NCBI GenBank assembly: GCA_038148895.1
Contig: JBBVGQ010000005.1
Source: Tamlana sp038148895
GTDB taxonomy: Bacteria; Bacteroidota; Bacteroidia; Flavobacteriales; Flavobacteriaceae
Direction: 5' to 3' (one strand)
DNA length: 64,000 nucleotides
Of the stretch, positions 9,155 to 18,702 are shown piece after piece. How positions within the stretch are numbered: the stretch's first letter is position 1; each line of letters begins with the position of its first letter. The notes under the pieces were generated by a model that was not told where the DNA came from, searched no databases, and was given only the letters and a program-made list of their open reading frames with translations. Position numbers and translations under genes: made by a program.

Positions 9155-9254
9155 GTGCAGTCAGGTCAAATTTAGCCCTATTCTAGTTAAATAGCAAAAT
9201 AAAACTTAACAGCTAATTACATCTGACAAAGAACGTTACAACCAAAACTATTTG

Positions 9255-9698
9255 ATGAAAGATAAAACCATTGATTACGTATTGCGAACAACTTGGCTTT
9301 GTGTTCAAAAAATGTACAACGAAGAAGCCGCAAAATTTGAAAGTACAATGGCAACAGGCTTCACATTATTAAGCATTGACCCCGAAAAAGGTACGCCATC
9401 AACTGCCTTAGGACCAAAAATGGGCATGGAAGCCACCAGTTTATCCAGAATATTAAAAACAATGGAAAAAAGGGGACTGATTGAACGTCACCCTAATCCA
9501 GATGACGGTCGAGGAGTTATTATTATGCTTACCGAATTTGGTCGTGAAAAAAGAGCCCAATCCAGAGAAAAGGTTTTACAATTCAATGAAACGATTAGAA
9601 GTCATATTTCCGAAGAAAAAATCAACCATTTTTATGAAGTCGCTGAAGTGATTAATGATATGGTCAGCAATAAAAAAATATTTAATCAAAACGATTAG
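9255..9698 (+). CDS. MarR-family transcriptional regulator of the beta-oxidation operon
   Basis: A 147-residue winged-helix protein. The recognition region (GMEATSLSRILKTMEKRGLIERHPNPDDGRG split by context, about residues 56-86) shows the MarR helix-turn-helix and the D-D-G-R wing loop. The start is the ATG at 9255; an in-frame TTG one codon earlier is less likely. The stop lies 11 nt before fadN, so it heads the operon. By analogy with MarR/TetR fatty-acid regulators it probably represses fadN-fadA-fadE and itself at the palindrome 9111-9148 and is relieved by an acyl-CoA. The family is firm; the ligand is inference. Confidence 0.9.
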   Translation: MKDKTIDYVLRTTWLCVQKMYNEEAAKFESTMATGFTLLSIDPEKGTPSTALGPKMGMEATSLSRILKTMEKRGLIERHPNPDDGRGVIIMLTEFGREKRAQSREKVLQFNETIRSHISEEKINHFYEVAEVINDMVSNKKIFNQND

Positions 9699-9709
9699 TC
9701 ATTTATAAA

Positions 9710-12118
9710 ATGAGTAAAAGAAGAATTAAAAAAGTAGCTATTGTAGGTTCAGGTATCATGGGAAGTGGTATTGCTTGTCATTTTGCCAATATTGGCGTGG
9801 AAGTTCTTTTGTTGGATATTATCCCCAGAGAACTTAACGACAAGGAAAAAGCCAAAGGTTTAACTTTAGAAGATAAAGTGGTAAGAAATCGGTTAGTTAA
9901 TGATGCTTTGGCTTCTGCACTAAAATCTAAGCCCTCTCCTATTTACCATCAAAAATTTGCCAGTAGAATTACGACTGGTAATTTAGAGGACGACATAGCC
10001 AAAGTTGCCCACGTTGATTGGATTATGGAAGTTGTGGTTGAAAGGCTAGACATTAAAAAGCAAGTTTTTGAAAAACTTGAAAAACACAGAACACCAGGAA
10101 CACTCATAACCAGTAATACTTCTGGTATTCCCATAAAATTTATGAGTGAAGGTCGAACTGAGGATTTTCAAAAACATTTCTGTGGCACGCACTTTTTCAA
10201 TCCAGCACGATACTTAAAATTATTTGAAATCATTCCTGGGCCTAAAACATCACCAGATGTATTAGACTTTTTAAATGGTTATGGTGAACAGTTTCTTGGG
10301 AAAACTTCGGTAGTTGCTAAAGACACCCCTGCATTTATCGGTAATCGCATTGGTATATTTGGCATTCAAAGCTTGTTCCATCAGGTAAAAGAAATGGATT
10401 TAACCATTGAAGAAGTAGACAAACTCACCGGCCCTGTGATTGGTCGTCCAAAATCGGCAACGTTCCGCACGGTTGATGTGGTTGGATTGGATACTTTGGT
10501 ACACGTTGCGAATGGGATTTATGAAAACTGCCCAAATGACGAAGCACACGAATTATTCAAACTACCCGATTTTATTAATACCATGATGGAAAATAAGTGG
10601 TTGGGCAGCAAAACAGGACAAGGTTTTTATAAAAAGGTAACTGGAGCAGACGGAAAAAGTGAAATTCTGTCTTTAGACCTGAACACCTCAGAATATAGGG
10701 CAAAAAAATCAGCAAAATTTGCCTCCTTAGAACTTACAAAATCGGTTGATAAAGTCATTGACCGTTTTCCAATTTTAATTTCCGGAAAAGATAAAGCAGG
10801 CGAATTCTATCGTAAAAATTTCACGGCCATGTTCGCCTATGTTTCCAAAAGAGTTCCTGAAATTTCGGATGAATTATATAAAATTGATGATGCCATGAAG
10901 GCAGGTTTTGGATGGGAGCACGGTCCTTTTCAAATTTGGGATGCCGTTGGTGTAGAAAAAGGCCTAGAACTCATGAAAGCAGAAGGTTTGGAACCCGCCT
11001 CTTGGGTAAATGACATGTTGGCTTCGGGCAGTTCTTCTTTTTATACGGTAAAAGAAGGAAACACCTATTTTTATGATATCCCATCCAAATCACAACAAAA
11101 AGTACCAGGTCAAGATGCGTTTATCATATTGGATAATATCAGGAAATCCAATCAAGTATTCAAAAACGATGGTGTTGTAATTGAAGACTTGGGAGATGGT
11201 ATTCTTAATTGTGAATTCCAGTCTAAAATGAACACCATTGGTGGTGATGTTTTGGCAGGATTGAACAAGGCAATTGATTTAGCCGAAAAAGATTTTGATG
11301 GCTTGGTTATTGGAAACCAAGGAGCCAATTTCTCAGTTGGCGCCAATATCGGTATGATTTTCATGATGGCCGTCGAGCAAGAATACGAGGAATTGAATGG
11401 AGCCATTAAGTATTTTCAAGATACGATGATGCGGATGCGCTATTCATCCATACCTACAATTTCAGCGCCGCATGGCATGTCTTTGGGCGGAGCATGCGAA
11501 CTATCTATGCACGCAGATAAAGTTGTGGCAGCTGCGGAAACTTATATGGGACTTGTTGAATTTGGCGTTGGAGTTATTCCTGGCGGCGGCGGCTCCAAAG
11601 AGATGGCCTTGAGGGCATCAGACACTTTTAGACAAGGTGATGTAGAATTGAATGTTTTACGCGAATATTTCCTGACTATTGGTATGGCAAAAGTATCTAC
11701 TTCGGGCTATGAAGCTTTTGATTTAGGGGTTCTTCAACAAGGAAAAGATATTATTGTGGTCAATAAAGACCGTCAAATTGCCACTGCAAAAGCACACGCA
11801 AAATTACTAGCGGAAGCGGGTTACACAAAACCTGTAAAGCGCAACGATGTAAAAGTTTTGGGAAAACAGGCTTTGGGCATGTTTTTAGTTGGAACCGATT
11901 CTATGGAGGCATCAAACTACATTAGCGAGCACGACCACAAAATAGCCAACAAACTAGCCTATGTTATGGCTGGAGGCGATCTATCTGAGCCGACATTAGT
12001 TAGTGAGCAATATCTATTGGATTTAGAACGTGAAGCTTTCTTAAGTTTATGTACAGAGAGAAAAACATTAGAACGAATTCAGCATATGCTTAAAACCGGT
12101 AAACCATTGCGAAATTAG
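9710..12118 (+). CDS. fadN: 3-hydroxyacyl-CoA dehydrogenase / enoyl-CoA hydratase fusion
   Basis: Catalyses two steps of beta-oxidation. The N-terminal Rossmann NAD site is VGSGIMGSG (residues 12-20), followed by the two C-terminal dehydrogenase domains. A crotonase domain occupies roughly residues 490-700, with GGACELSMHAD (about 592) and GVGVIPGGGGSKE (about 620-630). This dehydrogenase-first order and 802-residue length match Bacillus FadN (YusL) rather than E. coli FadB, where the hydratase is N-terminal. The gene follows marR by 11 nt and precedes fadA. It acts with the thiolase and acyl-CoA dehydrogenase downstream. Confidence 0.93.
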   Translation: MSKRRIKKVAIVGSGIMGSGIACHFANIGVEVLLLDIIPRELNDKEKAKGLTLEDKVVRNRLVNDALASALKSKPSPIYHQKFASRITTGNLEDDIAKVAHVDWIMEVVVERLDIKKQVFEKLEKHRTPGTLITSNTSGIPIKFMSEGRTEDFQKHFCGTHFFNPARYLKLFEIIPGPKTSPDVLDFLNGYGEQFLGKTSVVAKDTPAFIGNRIGIFGIQSLFHQVKEMDLTIEEVDKLTGPVIGRPKSATFRTVDVVGLDTLVHVANGIYENCPNDEAHELFKLPDFINTMMENKWLGSKTGQGFYKKVTGADGKSEILSLDLNTSEYRAKKSAKFASLELTKSVDKVIDRFPILISGKDKAGEFYRKNFTAMFAYVSKRVPEISDELYKIDDAMKAGFGWEHGPFQIWDAVGVEKGLELMKAEGLEPASWVNDMLASGSSSFYTVKEGNTYFYDIPSKSQQKVPGQDAFIILDNIRKSNQVFKNDGVVIEDLGDGILNCEFQSKMNTIGGDVLAGLNKAIDLAEKDFDGLVIGNQGANFSVGANIGMIFMMAVEQEYEELNGAIKYFQDTMMRMRYSSIPTISAPHGMSLGGACELSMHADKVVAAAETYMGLVEFGVGVIPGGGGSKEMALRASDTFRQGDVELNVLREYFLTIGMAKVSTSGYEAFDLGVLQQGKDIIVVNKDRQIATAKAHAKLLAEAGYTKPVKRNDVKVLGKQALGMFLVGTDSMEASNYISEHDHKIANKLAYVMAGGDLSEPTLVSEQYLLDLEREAFLSLCTERKTLERIQHMLKTGKPLRN

Positions 12119-12121
12119 ACA

Positions 12122-12177
12122 GATTAGATTGTTAGGTTTCTAGATATTTAGAAATCTTAACGGTCTAAAATCTAATC
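12122..12177 (+). repeat. Nested inverted repeat between fadN and fadA
   Basis: The outer arms GATTAGATT (12122-12130) and AATCTAATC (12169-12177) enclose a second pair TTTCTA/TAGAAA (12137-12154). The rest of the 77-nt gap is made of similar TCTAAAATC words. It could fold in the mRNA and modulate the fadN:fadA ratio; it lacks a T tract, so it is not a clear terminator. Confidence 0.5.
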
Positions 12178-12195
12178 ATCTAAAAATCTAAAATT

Positions 12196-13386
12196 ATGAA
12201 ACAAGCATATATAGTTAAAGCGTATAGAACTGCGGTTGGTAAAGCACCCAAAGGGGTTTTTCGTTTCAAAAGAACCGATGAATTAGCGGCTGAAACCATT
12301 CAGTATATGATGGATAAGTTGCCCAATTTTGACAAAACCAGAATCGATGATGTTATTGTTGGTAATGCCATGCCCGAAGGTTCACAAGGTTTAAATATGG
12401 CCCGTTTAATTTCTTTAATGGGTTTAAATATTGTGGATGTGCCTGGTGTAACCGTTAATCGATTTTGTTCATCAGGTGTGGAAACCATCGCTATAGCTGC
12501 CGCTAAAATTCAAGCTGGTATGGCCGATTGTATCATTGCTGGAGGTGCAGAAAGCATGAGTGCCGTGCCGATGACAGGATTTAAACCAGAATTGAACTAC
12601 GACCTTATAAATTCTGGGCATGAAGATTATTATTGGGGAATGGGAAATACAGCTGAAGCTGTTGCGAATCAATTCAAAGTGTCACGTGAAGATCAGGATG
12701 AATTCGCATATAATTCACACATGAAAGCTTTAAAAGCTCAAGCCGAAAATCGTTTTCAAGACCAGATTGCACCCATTAAAGTTGAAGAAACTTATATTGA
12801 TTCTAATGGAAAAAAGGCAACTAATTCCTATACAGTTACCAAAGATGAAGGCCCGAGAAAAGATACAAATTTGGAAGCCTTGGCTAGATTGAAACCTGTA
12901 TTCGCTCAAGGTGGAAGCGTAACGGCTGGGAATTCATCTCAAATGAGCGATGGAGCAGCTTTTGTTTTGATTATGAGTGAAGATATGGTAAAAGAATTAA
13001 ACCTAGAACCTATTGCTAGATTGGTTAATTACGCTGCCGCAGGTGTTGAACCACGTATTATGGGTATTGGTCCAGTGAAAGCCATTCCAAAAGCTTTAAA
13101 ACTTGCCGGATTAAAACAAAATGATTTAGAATTAATCGAACTTAACGAAGCGTTTGCATCACAATCCTTGGCGGTGATACGGGAATTAAACTTAAATCCT
13201 GATATCGTAAACGTCAATGGAGGCGCCATTGCTTTAGGGCATCCACTGGGCTGCACTGGAGCCAAACTTTCGGTTCAATTATTTGATGAGATGCGCAAAC
13301 GAAACATGAAAGGAAAATATGGTGCCGTAACTATGTGCGTTGGTACAGGGCAAGGTGCTTGTGGCATATTTGAATTTTTGAATTAG
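12196..13386 (+). CDS. fadA: Acetyl-CoA C-acyltransferase (3-ketoacyl-CoA thiolase)
   Basis: Final thiolytic step of beta-oxidation. The nucleophilic cysteine is C91 in VNRFCSSGVE. The C-terminal GGAIALGHPLGCTGA segment supplies the catalytic histidine, and CVGTGQGACG contains the second cysteine. At 396 residues it has the normal thiolase length. It lies after fadN and before fadE, in the order known from the Bacillus fadNAE operon. Cytoplasmic. The assignment to degradation rather than biosynthesis rests on its neighbours. Confidence 0.95.
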   Translation: MKQAYIVKAYRTAVGKAPKGVFRFKRTDELAAETIQYMMDKLPNFDKTRIDDVIVGNAMPEGSQGLNMARLISLMGLNIVDVPGVTVNRFCSSGVETIAIAAAKIQAGMADCIIAGGAESMSAVPMTGFKPELNYDLINSGHEDYYWGMGNTAEAVANQFKVSREDQDEFAYNSHMKALKAQAENRFQDQIAPIKVEETYIDSNGKKATNSYTVTKDEGPRKDTNLEALARLKPVFAQGGSVTAGNSSQMSDGAAFVLIMSEDMVKELNLEPIARLVNYAAAGVEPRIMGIGPVKAIPKALKLAGLKQNDLELIELNEAFASQSLAVIRELNLNPDIVNVNGGAIALGHPLGCTGAKLSVQLFDEMRKRNMKGKYGAVTMCVGTGQGACGIFEFLN

Positions 13387-13405
13387 AAACCAAGACTTAA
13401 AAGAA

Positions 13406-13793
13406 CCAAGATTCAAGACCATGCACAATTTCAAGAAATTAAAGATTTGGACTGAAAGTATGGAACTTGTTTCAGAATCATACAAAATAACAAGGTCTTT
13501 TCCTGAATTTGAAACTTATGGTTTAAAAAGTCAAATGAATAGAAGTGCGGTTTCAATCCCTTCAAACATTTCTGAAGGGACTAGTAAAAGTTCGAATAAA
13601 CATTTAAATAAGTACTTAGAGGATAGTTTAGGCTCTGCTTTTGAATGGGAAACTCAGTTAAATGTAGCATTCAATGAAAATTATATTTCAGAAGAAAAAT
13701 TTAAAGAATTAGAACAAAAAATAAATCAAATACAAAAAATGATATCAAGGTTTAAATCTGGATTATCCTAGTCTTGATTCCTGATTCTTGAAT
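13406..13793. repeat. Opposed repeat words flanking the four-helix-bundle gene
   Basis: AACCAAGATTCAAGACC just upstream and AGTCTTGATTC plus GATTCTTGAATC just downstream of the 13421-13771 gene are related in inverted orientation (shared core AAGATTCAAG / CTTGAATC). They frame the gene as a cassette. The repeats are short and imperfect, so the boundary is approximate. Confidence 0.4.
13421..13771 (+). CDS. Four-helix-bundle protein (23S rRNA intervening-sequence protein family)
   Basis: A 116-residue all-helical protein with the family landmarks: the N-terminal FKKLKIW, then SFPEFETYGLKSQMNRSAVSI and the IPSNISEG segment at about residues 45-52. Homologues are encoded in 23S rRNA intervening sequences and scattered as solitary genes in Bacteroidota; their role is unknown. 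It is inserted between fadA and fadE, which are otherwise adjacent in comparable operons. The flanks hold CAAGATTCAAG-type and CTTGATTC/CTTGAATC-type words in opposite orientation (13406-13420 and 13772-13793). That suggests mobility, though no transposase is present. It is in frame and apparently intact. Confidence 0.85.
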   Translation: MHNFKKLKIWTESMELVSESYKITRSFPEFETYGLKSQMNRSAVSIPSNISEGTSKSSNKHLNKYLEDSLGSAFEWETQLNVAFNENYISEEKFKELEQKINQIQKMISRFKSGLS

Positions 13794-13811
13794 CTATAAA
13801 TCCAAAAAACT

Positions 13812-15623
13812 ATGGAAACTAAAGAAAAAAATATTTTACGTGGAGGACAATTCTTGGTAAAAGAAATTGACTGCGAAGACATTTTTATACCCGAAGATTT
13901 CAACGAAGACCAGCTTATGATGAAAGAAGCTGTTACAGAATTTGTTGATAGAGAGATTTGGGCTAAAAAAGCACAATTTGAAAAGAAGGATTATGCCCTT
14001 ACTGAATCTTGCATGCTGAAAGCTGGAGAATTAGGGTTTTTAAGTATTGCTGTTCCTGAAGAATATGGTGGAATGGGCATGGGCTTTATAGACACCGTGT
14101 TGGTTTGCGACTATATTTCTGGAGCAACAGGTTCTTTCAGTACAGCATTCGGAGCTCATACGGGTATTGGCACTATGCCTATTACATTATATGGCAACGA
14201 GGAACAAAAACAAAAATATGTCCCTAAACTAGCTACGGGTGAATGGTTTGGTTCCTATTGTTTAACCGAACCAAGTGCTGGTAGTGACGCCAACTCCGGA
14301 AAAACTAAAGCCGTACTTTCTGAAGATGGAACGCATTATAAAATTACAGGACAAAAAATGTGGATTTCCAACGCCGGATTCTGTAGCCTTATGATTGTTT
14401 TCGCCAGAATAGAAGACGATAAAAACATTACTGGTTTTATTGTTGAATACGACCCAGAAAACCCTAACGGTATTACTATGGGTGAAGAAGAACATAAGTT
14501 AGGCATACGTGCTTCCTCAACCAGACAAGTGTTTTTTAATGACACTATTGTTCCCGTTGAAAATATGCTTTCAACTAGAGGAAATGGTTTTAAAATTGCC
14601 ATGAATGCCTTAAACGTTGGAAGGATTAAATTGGCTGCAGCTTGTTTAGACGCCCAAAGACGAACCATCACGGAATCCGTAAAATATGCCAACGAGCGCA
14701 TTCAATTTAAAACGCCAATTTCAAGCTTCGGCGCCATTCGTCAAAAACTTGCAGAAATGGCCACCAACTGCTGGGTAGGTGAAGCAGCTACCTACCGCGC
14801 TTCAAAAAACATTGAAGACCGCATTACAATACGTAAAAACAACGGCAAAGATTCGCATCAGGAAGCTGAATTGAAAGGTGTTGAGGAATATGCCATTGAG
14901 TGCTCCATTCTTAAAGTTGCCGTTTCAGAATTTGTTCAAAATTGTACAGATGAAGGTATTCAAATTTTTGGAGGCATGGGTTTTTCTGAAGAAACACCAA
15001 TAGAATCTGCTTGGCGTGATGCCCGAATTTCCAGAATTTATGAAGGCACTAACGAGATTAACAGAATGCTTTGCATAGGCATGCTTATTAAAAAAGCCAT
15101 GAAAGGTCATGTGGACTTGTTAACACCAGCCCAAGCAGTAGCTGAAGAATTAGTCGGAATTCCTTCTTTTGAACCACAAGATTTTTCAGAATTGTTTTCA
15201 GAAGAAAAAAGCATCATTAAAAACCTTAAAAAATTGTTTTTGATGGTTGCTGGTGCTGCTTTAAAGAAATACGGTGAAAAAATCGAGCAACAACAGCAAT
15301 TAATGTTGGCGGCTTCCGATATTTTAATCCAAATCTATTTGGCAGAATCAGCTATTTTAAGAGCAGAGAAAATGGCTAGAAAAGAAGGCGAAGAAAATGT
15401 TAAAGAGCAAATAGCCATGGCAAAATTAAATTTATTCCATGCTATTGACGTTATAGAAACTGCCGGAAAACATTCAATAATTTCATTCTCCAAAGGAGAC
15501 GAACAACGCATGATGCTCATGGGATTAAGACGCTACATAAAATATGTAAACATGCCCAATATTATAGAACTTAGACACATTATTGCGCAAAAGGTAATTG
15601 ATGAAAATAAATACTGCTTCTAA
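13812..15623 (+). CDS. fadE: Acyl-CoA dehydrogenase
   Basis: FAD-dependent first oxidation of acyl-CoA. The flavin/substrate region YCLTEPSAGSDAN (about residue 148) and the C-terminal GGMGFSEETPIE followed by RIYEGTNEI (catalytic glutamate about 410) are typical of acyl-CoA dehydrogenases. The 603 residues, with about 170 beyond the catalytic core, match the long YusJ/FadE form rather than the roughly 380-residue mitochondrial type. It is the last gene of the marR-fadN-fadA operon, followed by a terminator at 15653. Electrons would pass to an electron-transfer flavoprotein encoded elsewhere. Confidence 0.94.
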   Translation: METKEKNILRGGQFLVKEIDCEDIFIPEDFNEDQLMMKEAVTEFVDREIWAKKAQFEKKDYALTESCMLKAGELGFLSIAVPEEYGGMGMGFIDTVLVCDYISGATGSFSTAFGAHTGIGTMPITLYGNEEQKQKYVPKLATGEWFGSYCLTEPSAGSDANSGKTKAVLSEDGTHYKITGQKMWISNAGFCSLMIVFARIEDDKNITGFIVEYDPENPNGITMGEEEHKLGIRASSTRQVFFNDTIVPVENMLSTRGNGFKIAMNALNVGRIKLAAACLDAQRRTITESVKYANERIQFKTPISSFGAIRQKLAEMATNCWVGEAATYRASKNIEDRITIRKNNGKDSHQEAELKGVEEYAIECSILKVAVSEFVQNCTDEGIQIFGGMGFSEETPIESAWRDARISRIYEGTNEINRMLCIGMLIKKAMKGHVDLLTPAQAVAEELVGIPSFEPQDFSELFSEEKSIIKNLKKLFLMVAGAALKKYGEKIEQQQQLMLAASDILIQIYLAESAILRAEKMARKEGEENVKEQIAMAKLNLFHAIDVIETAGKHSIISFSKGDEQRMMLMGLRRYIKYVNMPNIIELRHIIAQKVIDENKYCF

Positions 15624-15652
15624 GCAGGTTAAAAGTGACTAACTCAATTTTT

Positions 15653-15685
15653 AAAAGCGCCTTGAATTTATTTCGGGGCGTTTTT
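15653..15685 (+). terminator. Terminator of the beta-oxidation operon
   Basis: AAAAGCGCC (15653-15661) pairs with GGCGTTTTT (15677-15685), with one G-U pair, followed by more T. It lies 30 nt after the fadE stop and before the M28 peptidase ATG. Confidence 0.75.
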
Positions 15686-15715
15686 ATTTTCAGTATTTTA
15701 GATGAAATTTTTAAT

Positions 15716-17050
15716 ATGAAAAGATTACTTTTTATAGCTATTTTAAGCTCAACGTTACTGTCTTTTGCTCAGAAAGACCTCCAATTATACGATATTATAA
15801 ATGCTGTTTCTGCAAATAGAATAGAACAGGACATACGGACCTTGGCAAACTTTGGTACAAGAAATACCTTTAGTGACACCTTATCAAATACTAGAGGTAT
15901 TGGAGCAGCCCGACGTTGGATTAAACAAGAATTTGAAAACATATCCCAAAATTGCGATGGCTGCATTGATGTGTTTTATCAAAAAGATTTTGTAACCAAA
16001 AAAGGAAATGACCGTATACCACATGATGTTTGGGTTGTTAACGTAGTGGCAATTCAAAAGGGAACCAAATACCCAAATAGATATATCATTATGAGTGGTG
16101 ATATTGATTCAAGAAATAGCGATGGATCAGATTTCACAAAAGATGCTCCTGGCGCGAATGATAATGCATCAGGAATGGCAGGAGCTATTGAAGCGGCCAG
16201 AGTGCTTTCGAAGTACGAATTTGAAAGTAGTATTGTGTATGTTGGGCTTTCTGGCGAAGAACAAGGTCTTTTTGGTGGTGCAGGCTTAGCTAAATATGCC
16301 AAAGAAAAAGGCTGGGAGATTATTGGTGTTTTAAATAATGATATGATTGGAAATATAAAAGGTGTTGATGGCATAATTGACAATCGAACTTTTAGGATTT
16401 TCTCAGAACCTATTCCTCCAAATGAAACAGAAAGGGAACGCACACTGCGAAGGTATTATGGTGGTGAAGTGGATGGTATTTCGCGTCAACTAGCCCGTTA
16501 TGTTTACAAAAATGTAAAAACCTATATGCCTGAAATGAACCCTATGATGGTTTACAGACTGGACAGATTTGGTCGTGGTGGACATCATCGCCCATTTAAT
16601 GATTTGGGTTTTGCCGGAATCAGAATTATGGAAGCACATGAAAATTACAATCAACAACACCAAGATATCCGAGAAGAAAATGGCGTTAAATATGGCGATG
16701 TTATTGAGCACGTAAACTTTGATTATGCAAAAAAACTAACCGCCGTAAATGCCATAAATTTGGCGAGTTTGGCATCAGCCTCGCCTGCTCCGACTAACAT
16801 AAGTATTGGTGGTATTGTTGAGCCTTCAGTTAAGTTAAAATGGGACAAAGTTGATGGGGCTAAAGGCTATAAAATTTATTGGCGCGACACCACTTCTCCA
16901 ACTTGGGATAACAGTAGATATGTAGGAGATGTTTCAGAATTTATGTTGGATGGTATTGTTATTGATAATTACTTTTTTGGAGTCGCTTCGGTTAATGAAA
17001 ATGGATTTGAAAGCGTCGTTGTATTTCCAAATAAAGTGTTTCGAGATTAA
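15716..17050 (+). CDS. Secreted M28-family metallopeptidase with C-terminal fibronectin-like domain
   Basis: The start is the ATG at 15716, which gives a clean signal peptide (MKRLLFIAILSSTLLSFAQ); an upstream in-frame ATG at 15635 would put the signal inside the protein and span the terminator. The M28 zinc-site motifs are GANDNASG (D149), SGEEQGLFGG (E181-E182) and an aspartate in NNDMIGN. The usual first-ligand motif G-H-x-D is SGDIDS here, with D129 where histidine is expected. The last 90 residues (from about 352) resemble a fibronectin type III fold (VKLKWDKVDGAKGYKIYW). It probably releases amino acids from peptides in the periplasm or outside. The M1 peptidase follows by 12 nt. Confidence 0.87.
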   Translation: MKRLLFIAILSSTLLSFAQKDLQLYDIINAVSANRIEQDIRTLANFGTRNTFSDTLSNTRGIGAARRWIKQEFENISQNCDGCIDVFYQKDFVTKKGNDRIPHDVWVVNVVAIQKGTKYPNRYIIMSGDIDSRNSDGSDFTKDAPGANDNASGMAGAIEAARVLSKYEFESSIVYVGLSGEEQGLFGGAGLAKYAKEKGWEIIGVLNNDMIGNIKGVDGIIDNRTFRIFSEPIPPNETERERTLRRYYGGEVDGISRQLARYVYKNVKTYMPEMNPMMVYRLDRFGRGGHHRPFNDLGFAGIRIMEAHENYNQQHQDIREENGVKYGDVIEHVNFDYAKKLTAVNAINLASLASASPAPTNISIGGIVEPSVKLKWDKVDGAKGYKIYWRDTTSPTWDNSRYVGDVSEFMLDGIVIDNYFFGVASVNENGFESVVVFPNKVFRD

Positions 17051-17062
17051 AAAATAAAATAA

Positions 17063-18700
17063 ATGAAGAATCTATTTTGCCTTTTGGCTCTTATTTCAAT
17101 CCATATTTCTTTTGCCCAGAATTTGCTTTCTGAAAAACCTGCTTTTACAAGACAGGATACCTTAAGGGGAAGCATAACCCCTGAACGCGAATGGTGGGAT
17201 TTAACATATTATCACCTCGATATTAAAGTTGACCCTGATGAAAAATTTATTTCAGGAAAAAACACCATTCAATACAAAGTTTTAAAAAATCAGTCAGTCA
17301 TGCAGATTGATTTGCAGCCACCCATGAAACTTTTAAAAGCAATTCAAAATGGCAACGAATTGGAAATAAAACACGATGGCAACGCCCATTTTATAAAACT
17401 ATCGGAAAATCAAGAAATAGGTGACGTAAAAAGTTTGGAAGTATTTTATGAAGGCCATCCAAAGGAAGCCATAAGAGCACCATGGGACGGAGGCATTTCA
17501 TGGAAAAAAGACGCCAATGGAAATCATTTTATTGCTTCATCGTGCCAAGGTTTGGGCGCAAGTGTTTGGTGGCCTTGTAAAGATCATATGTACGACGAAG
17601 TGGATAGCATGCTCATCAGTGTTAATGTACCTTCAAAACTGATTGATGTTTCCAATGGAAGACTAAGAAAGGTTGAGCAAATTGGTGACACAAAAACATA
17701 TTCTTGGTTTGTGGGCAACCCAATAAACAACTATGGAATTAATATAAACATTGGCGACTACGTTCATTTTTCTGAAGTCTATGATGGTATGGCTGGAAAT
17801 CTAGATATGGATTACTATGTCTTAAAAGACAATCTGGAAAAAGCCAAAGAACATTTCAAAGACGCACCTAAAATGATGAAGGCCTTTGAACATTGGTTTG
17901 GCCAATACCCATTTTATAAGGATGGCTACAAATTGGTTGAAGTTCCCTATTTGGGTATGGAGCACCAAAGTAGTGTTACTTATGGTAACCAATTTAAAAA
18001 TGGTTATTTGGGAAATGACCTATCGGGTACAGGTTGGGGTCTAAAATTCGATTTTATCATCATCCACGAATCTGGCCACGAATGGTTTGCTAACAATATT
18101 ACGACTAAAGATGTTGCCGACATGTGGGTTCATGAAGGTTTCACGGCTTATTCTGAAAATCTCTTTTTGGATTATTACTACGGAAAAGAAGCTTCGGCCG
18201 AATACGTTATTGGCACCCGCAGAAATATTGAAAATGAAAGACCTGTAATAAGCCATTATAATGTGAACAGTGCAGGCCCTATAGATATGTATTACAAAGC
18301 CTCCAACATGTTGCACACCCTACGTCAACTCATTGAAGACGATGAAAAATGGCGAAAGATTCTTCGTAAAATGAATGTTACATTTTATCACCAAACCGTA
18401 ACTTCCAAACAAATTGAAGATTTTCTTTCAGCAGAAACAGGTATTGATTTAACCGAATTTTTCAATCAGTATTTAAGAACAACAAAAATTCCAACCTTGG
18501 AATATGAAATAAATAAACGCGAGCTTAAATACCGATGGACCAATATTGTGGACAAGTTTGATATGCCCATACAAATCAACATAAATGAAAAAGAACAGTG
18601 GCTATTTCCTCAAGCAGAATGGAAAACATTAAAGCTCGATGATAAAATCAATTCATTTAATGTTGATGCCGATTTTTATGTTTATACGAAAAAGATTTAG
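17063..18700 (+). CDS. Secreted M1-family aminopeptidase
   Basis: A signal peptide (MKNLFCLLALISIHISFAQ) precedes an M1 N-terminal beta domain. The exopeptidase motif is GMEHQ (about residue 298, the GAMEN equivalent), and the zinc site is HESGHEW (H335, E336, H339) with the third ligand E358 in VHEGF. It ends at 545 residues, so the large C-terminal helical domain of classical M1 enzymes is absent, as in many Bacteroidota homologues. It is 12 nt downstream of the M28 peptidase, so the two likely cooperate in peptide use. Confidence 0.93.
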   Translation: MKNLFCLLALISIHISFAQNLLSEKPAFTRQDTLRGSITPEREWWDLTYYHLDIKVDPDEKFISGKNTIQYKVLKNQSVMQIDLQPPMKLLKAIQNGNELEIKHDGNAHFIKLSENQEIGDVKSLEVFYEGHPKEAIRAPWDGGISWKKDANGNHFIASSCQGLGASVWWPCKDHMYDEVDSMLISVNVPSKLIDVSNGRLRKVEQIGDTKTYSWFVGNPINNYGININIGDYVHFSEVYDGMAGNLDMDYYVLKDNLEKAKEHFKDAPKMMKAFEHWFGQYPFYKDGYKLVEVPYLGMEHQSSVTYGNQFKNGYLGNDLSGTGWGLKFDFIIIHESGHEWFANNITTKDVADMWVHEGFTAYSENLFLDYYYGKEASAEYVIGTRRNIENERPVISHYNVNSAGPIDMYYKASNMLHTLRQLIEDDEKWRKILRKMNVTFYHQTVTSKQIEDFLSAETGIDLTEFFNQYLRTTKIPTLEYEINKRELKYRWTNIVDKFDMPIQININEKEQWLFPQAEWKTLKLDDKINSFNVDADFYVYTKKI

Positions 18701-18702
18701 CC

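Noticed and set aside
9949..10134. Minus-strand frame inside fadN
   Set aside because: Shadow of the dehydrogenase domain with no supporting motif.
14336..14701. Open frame of 121 codons on the minus strand
   Set aside because: Antisense to the conserved acyl-CoA dehydrogenase core; composition is that of a shadow frame.
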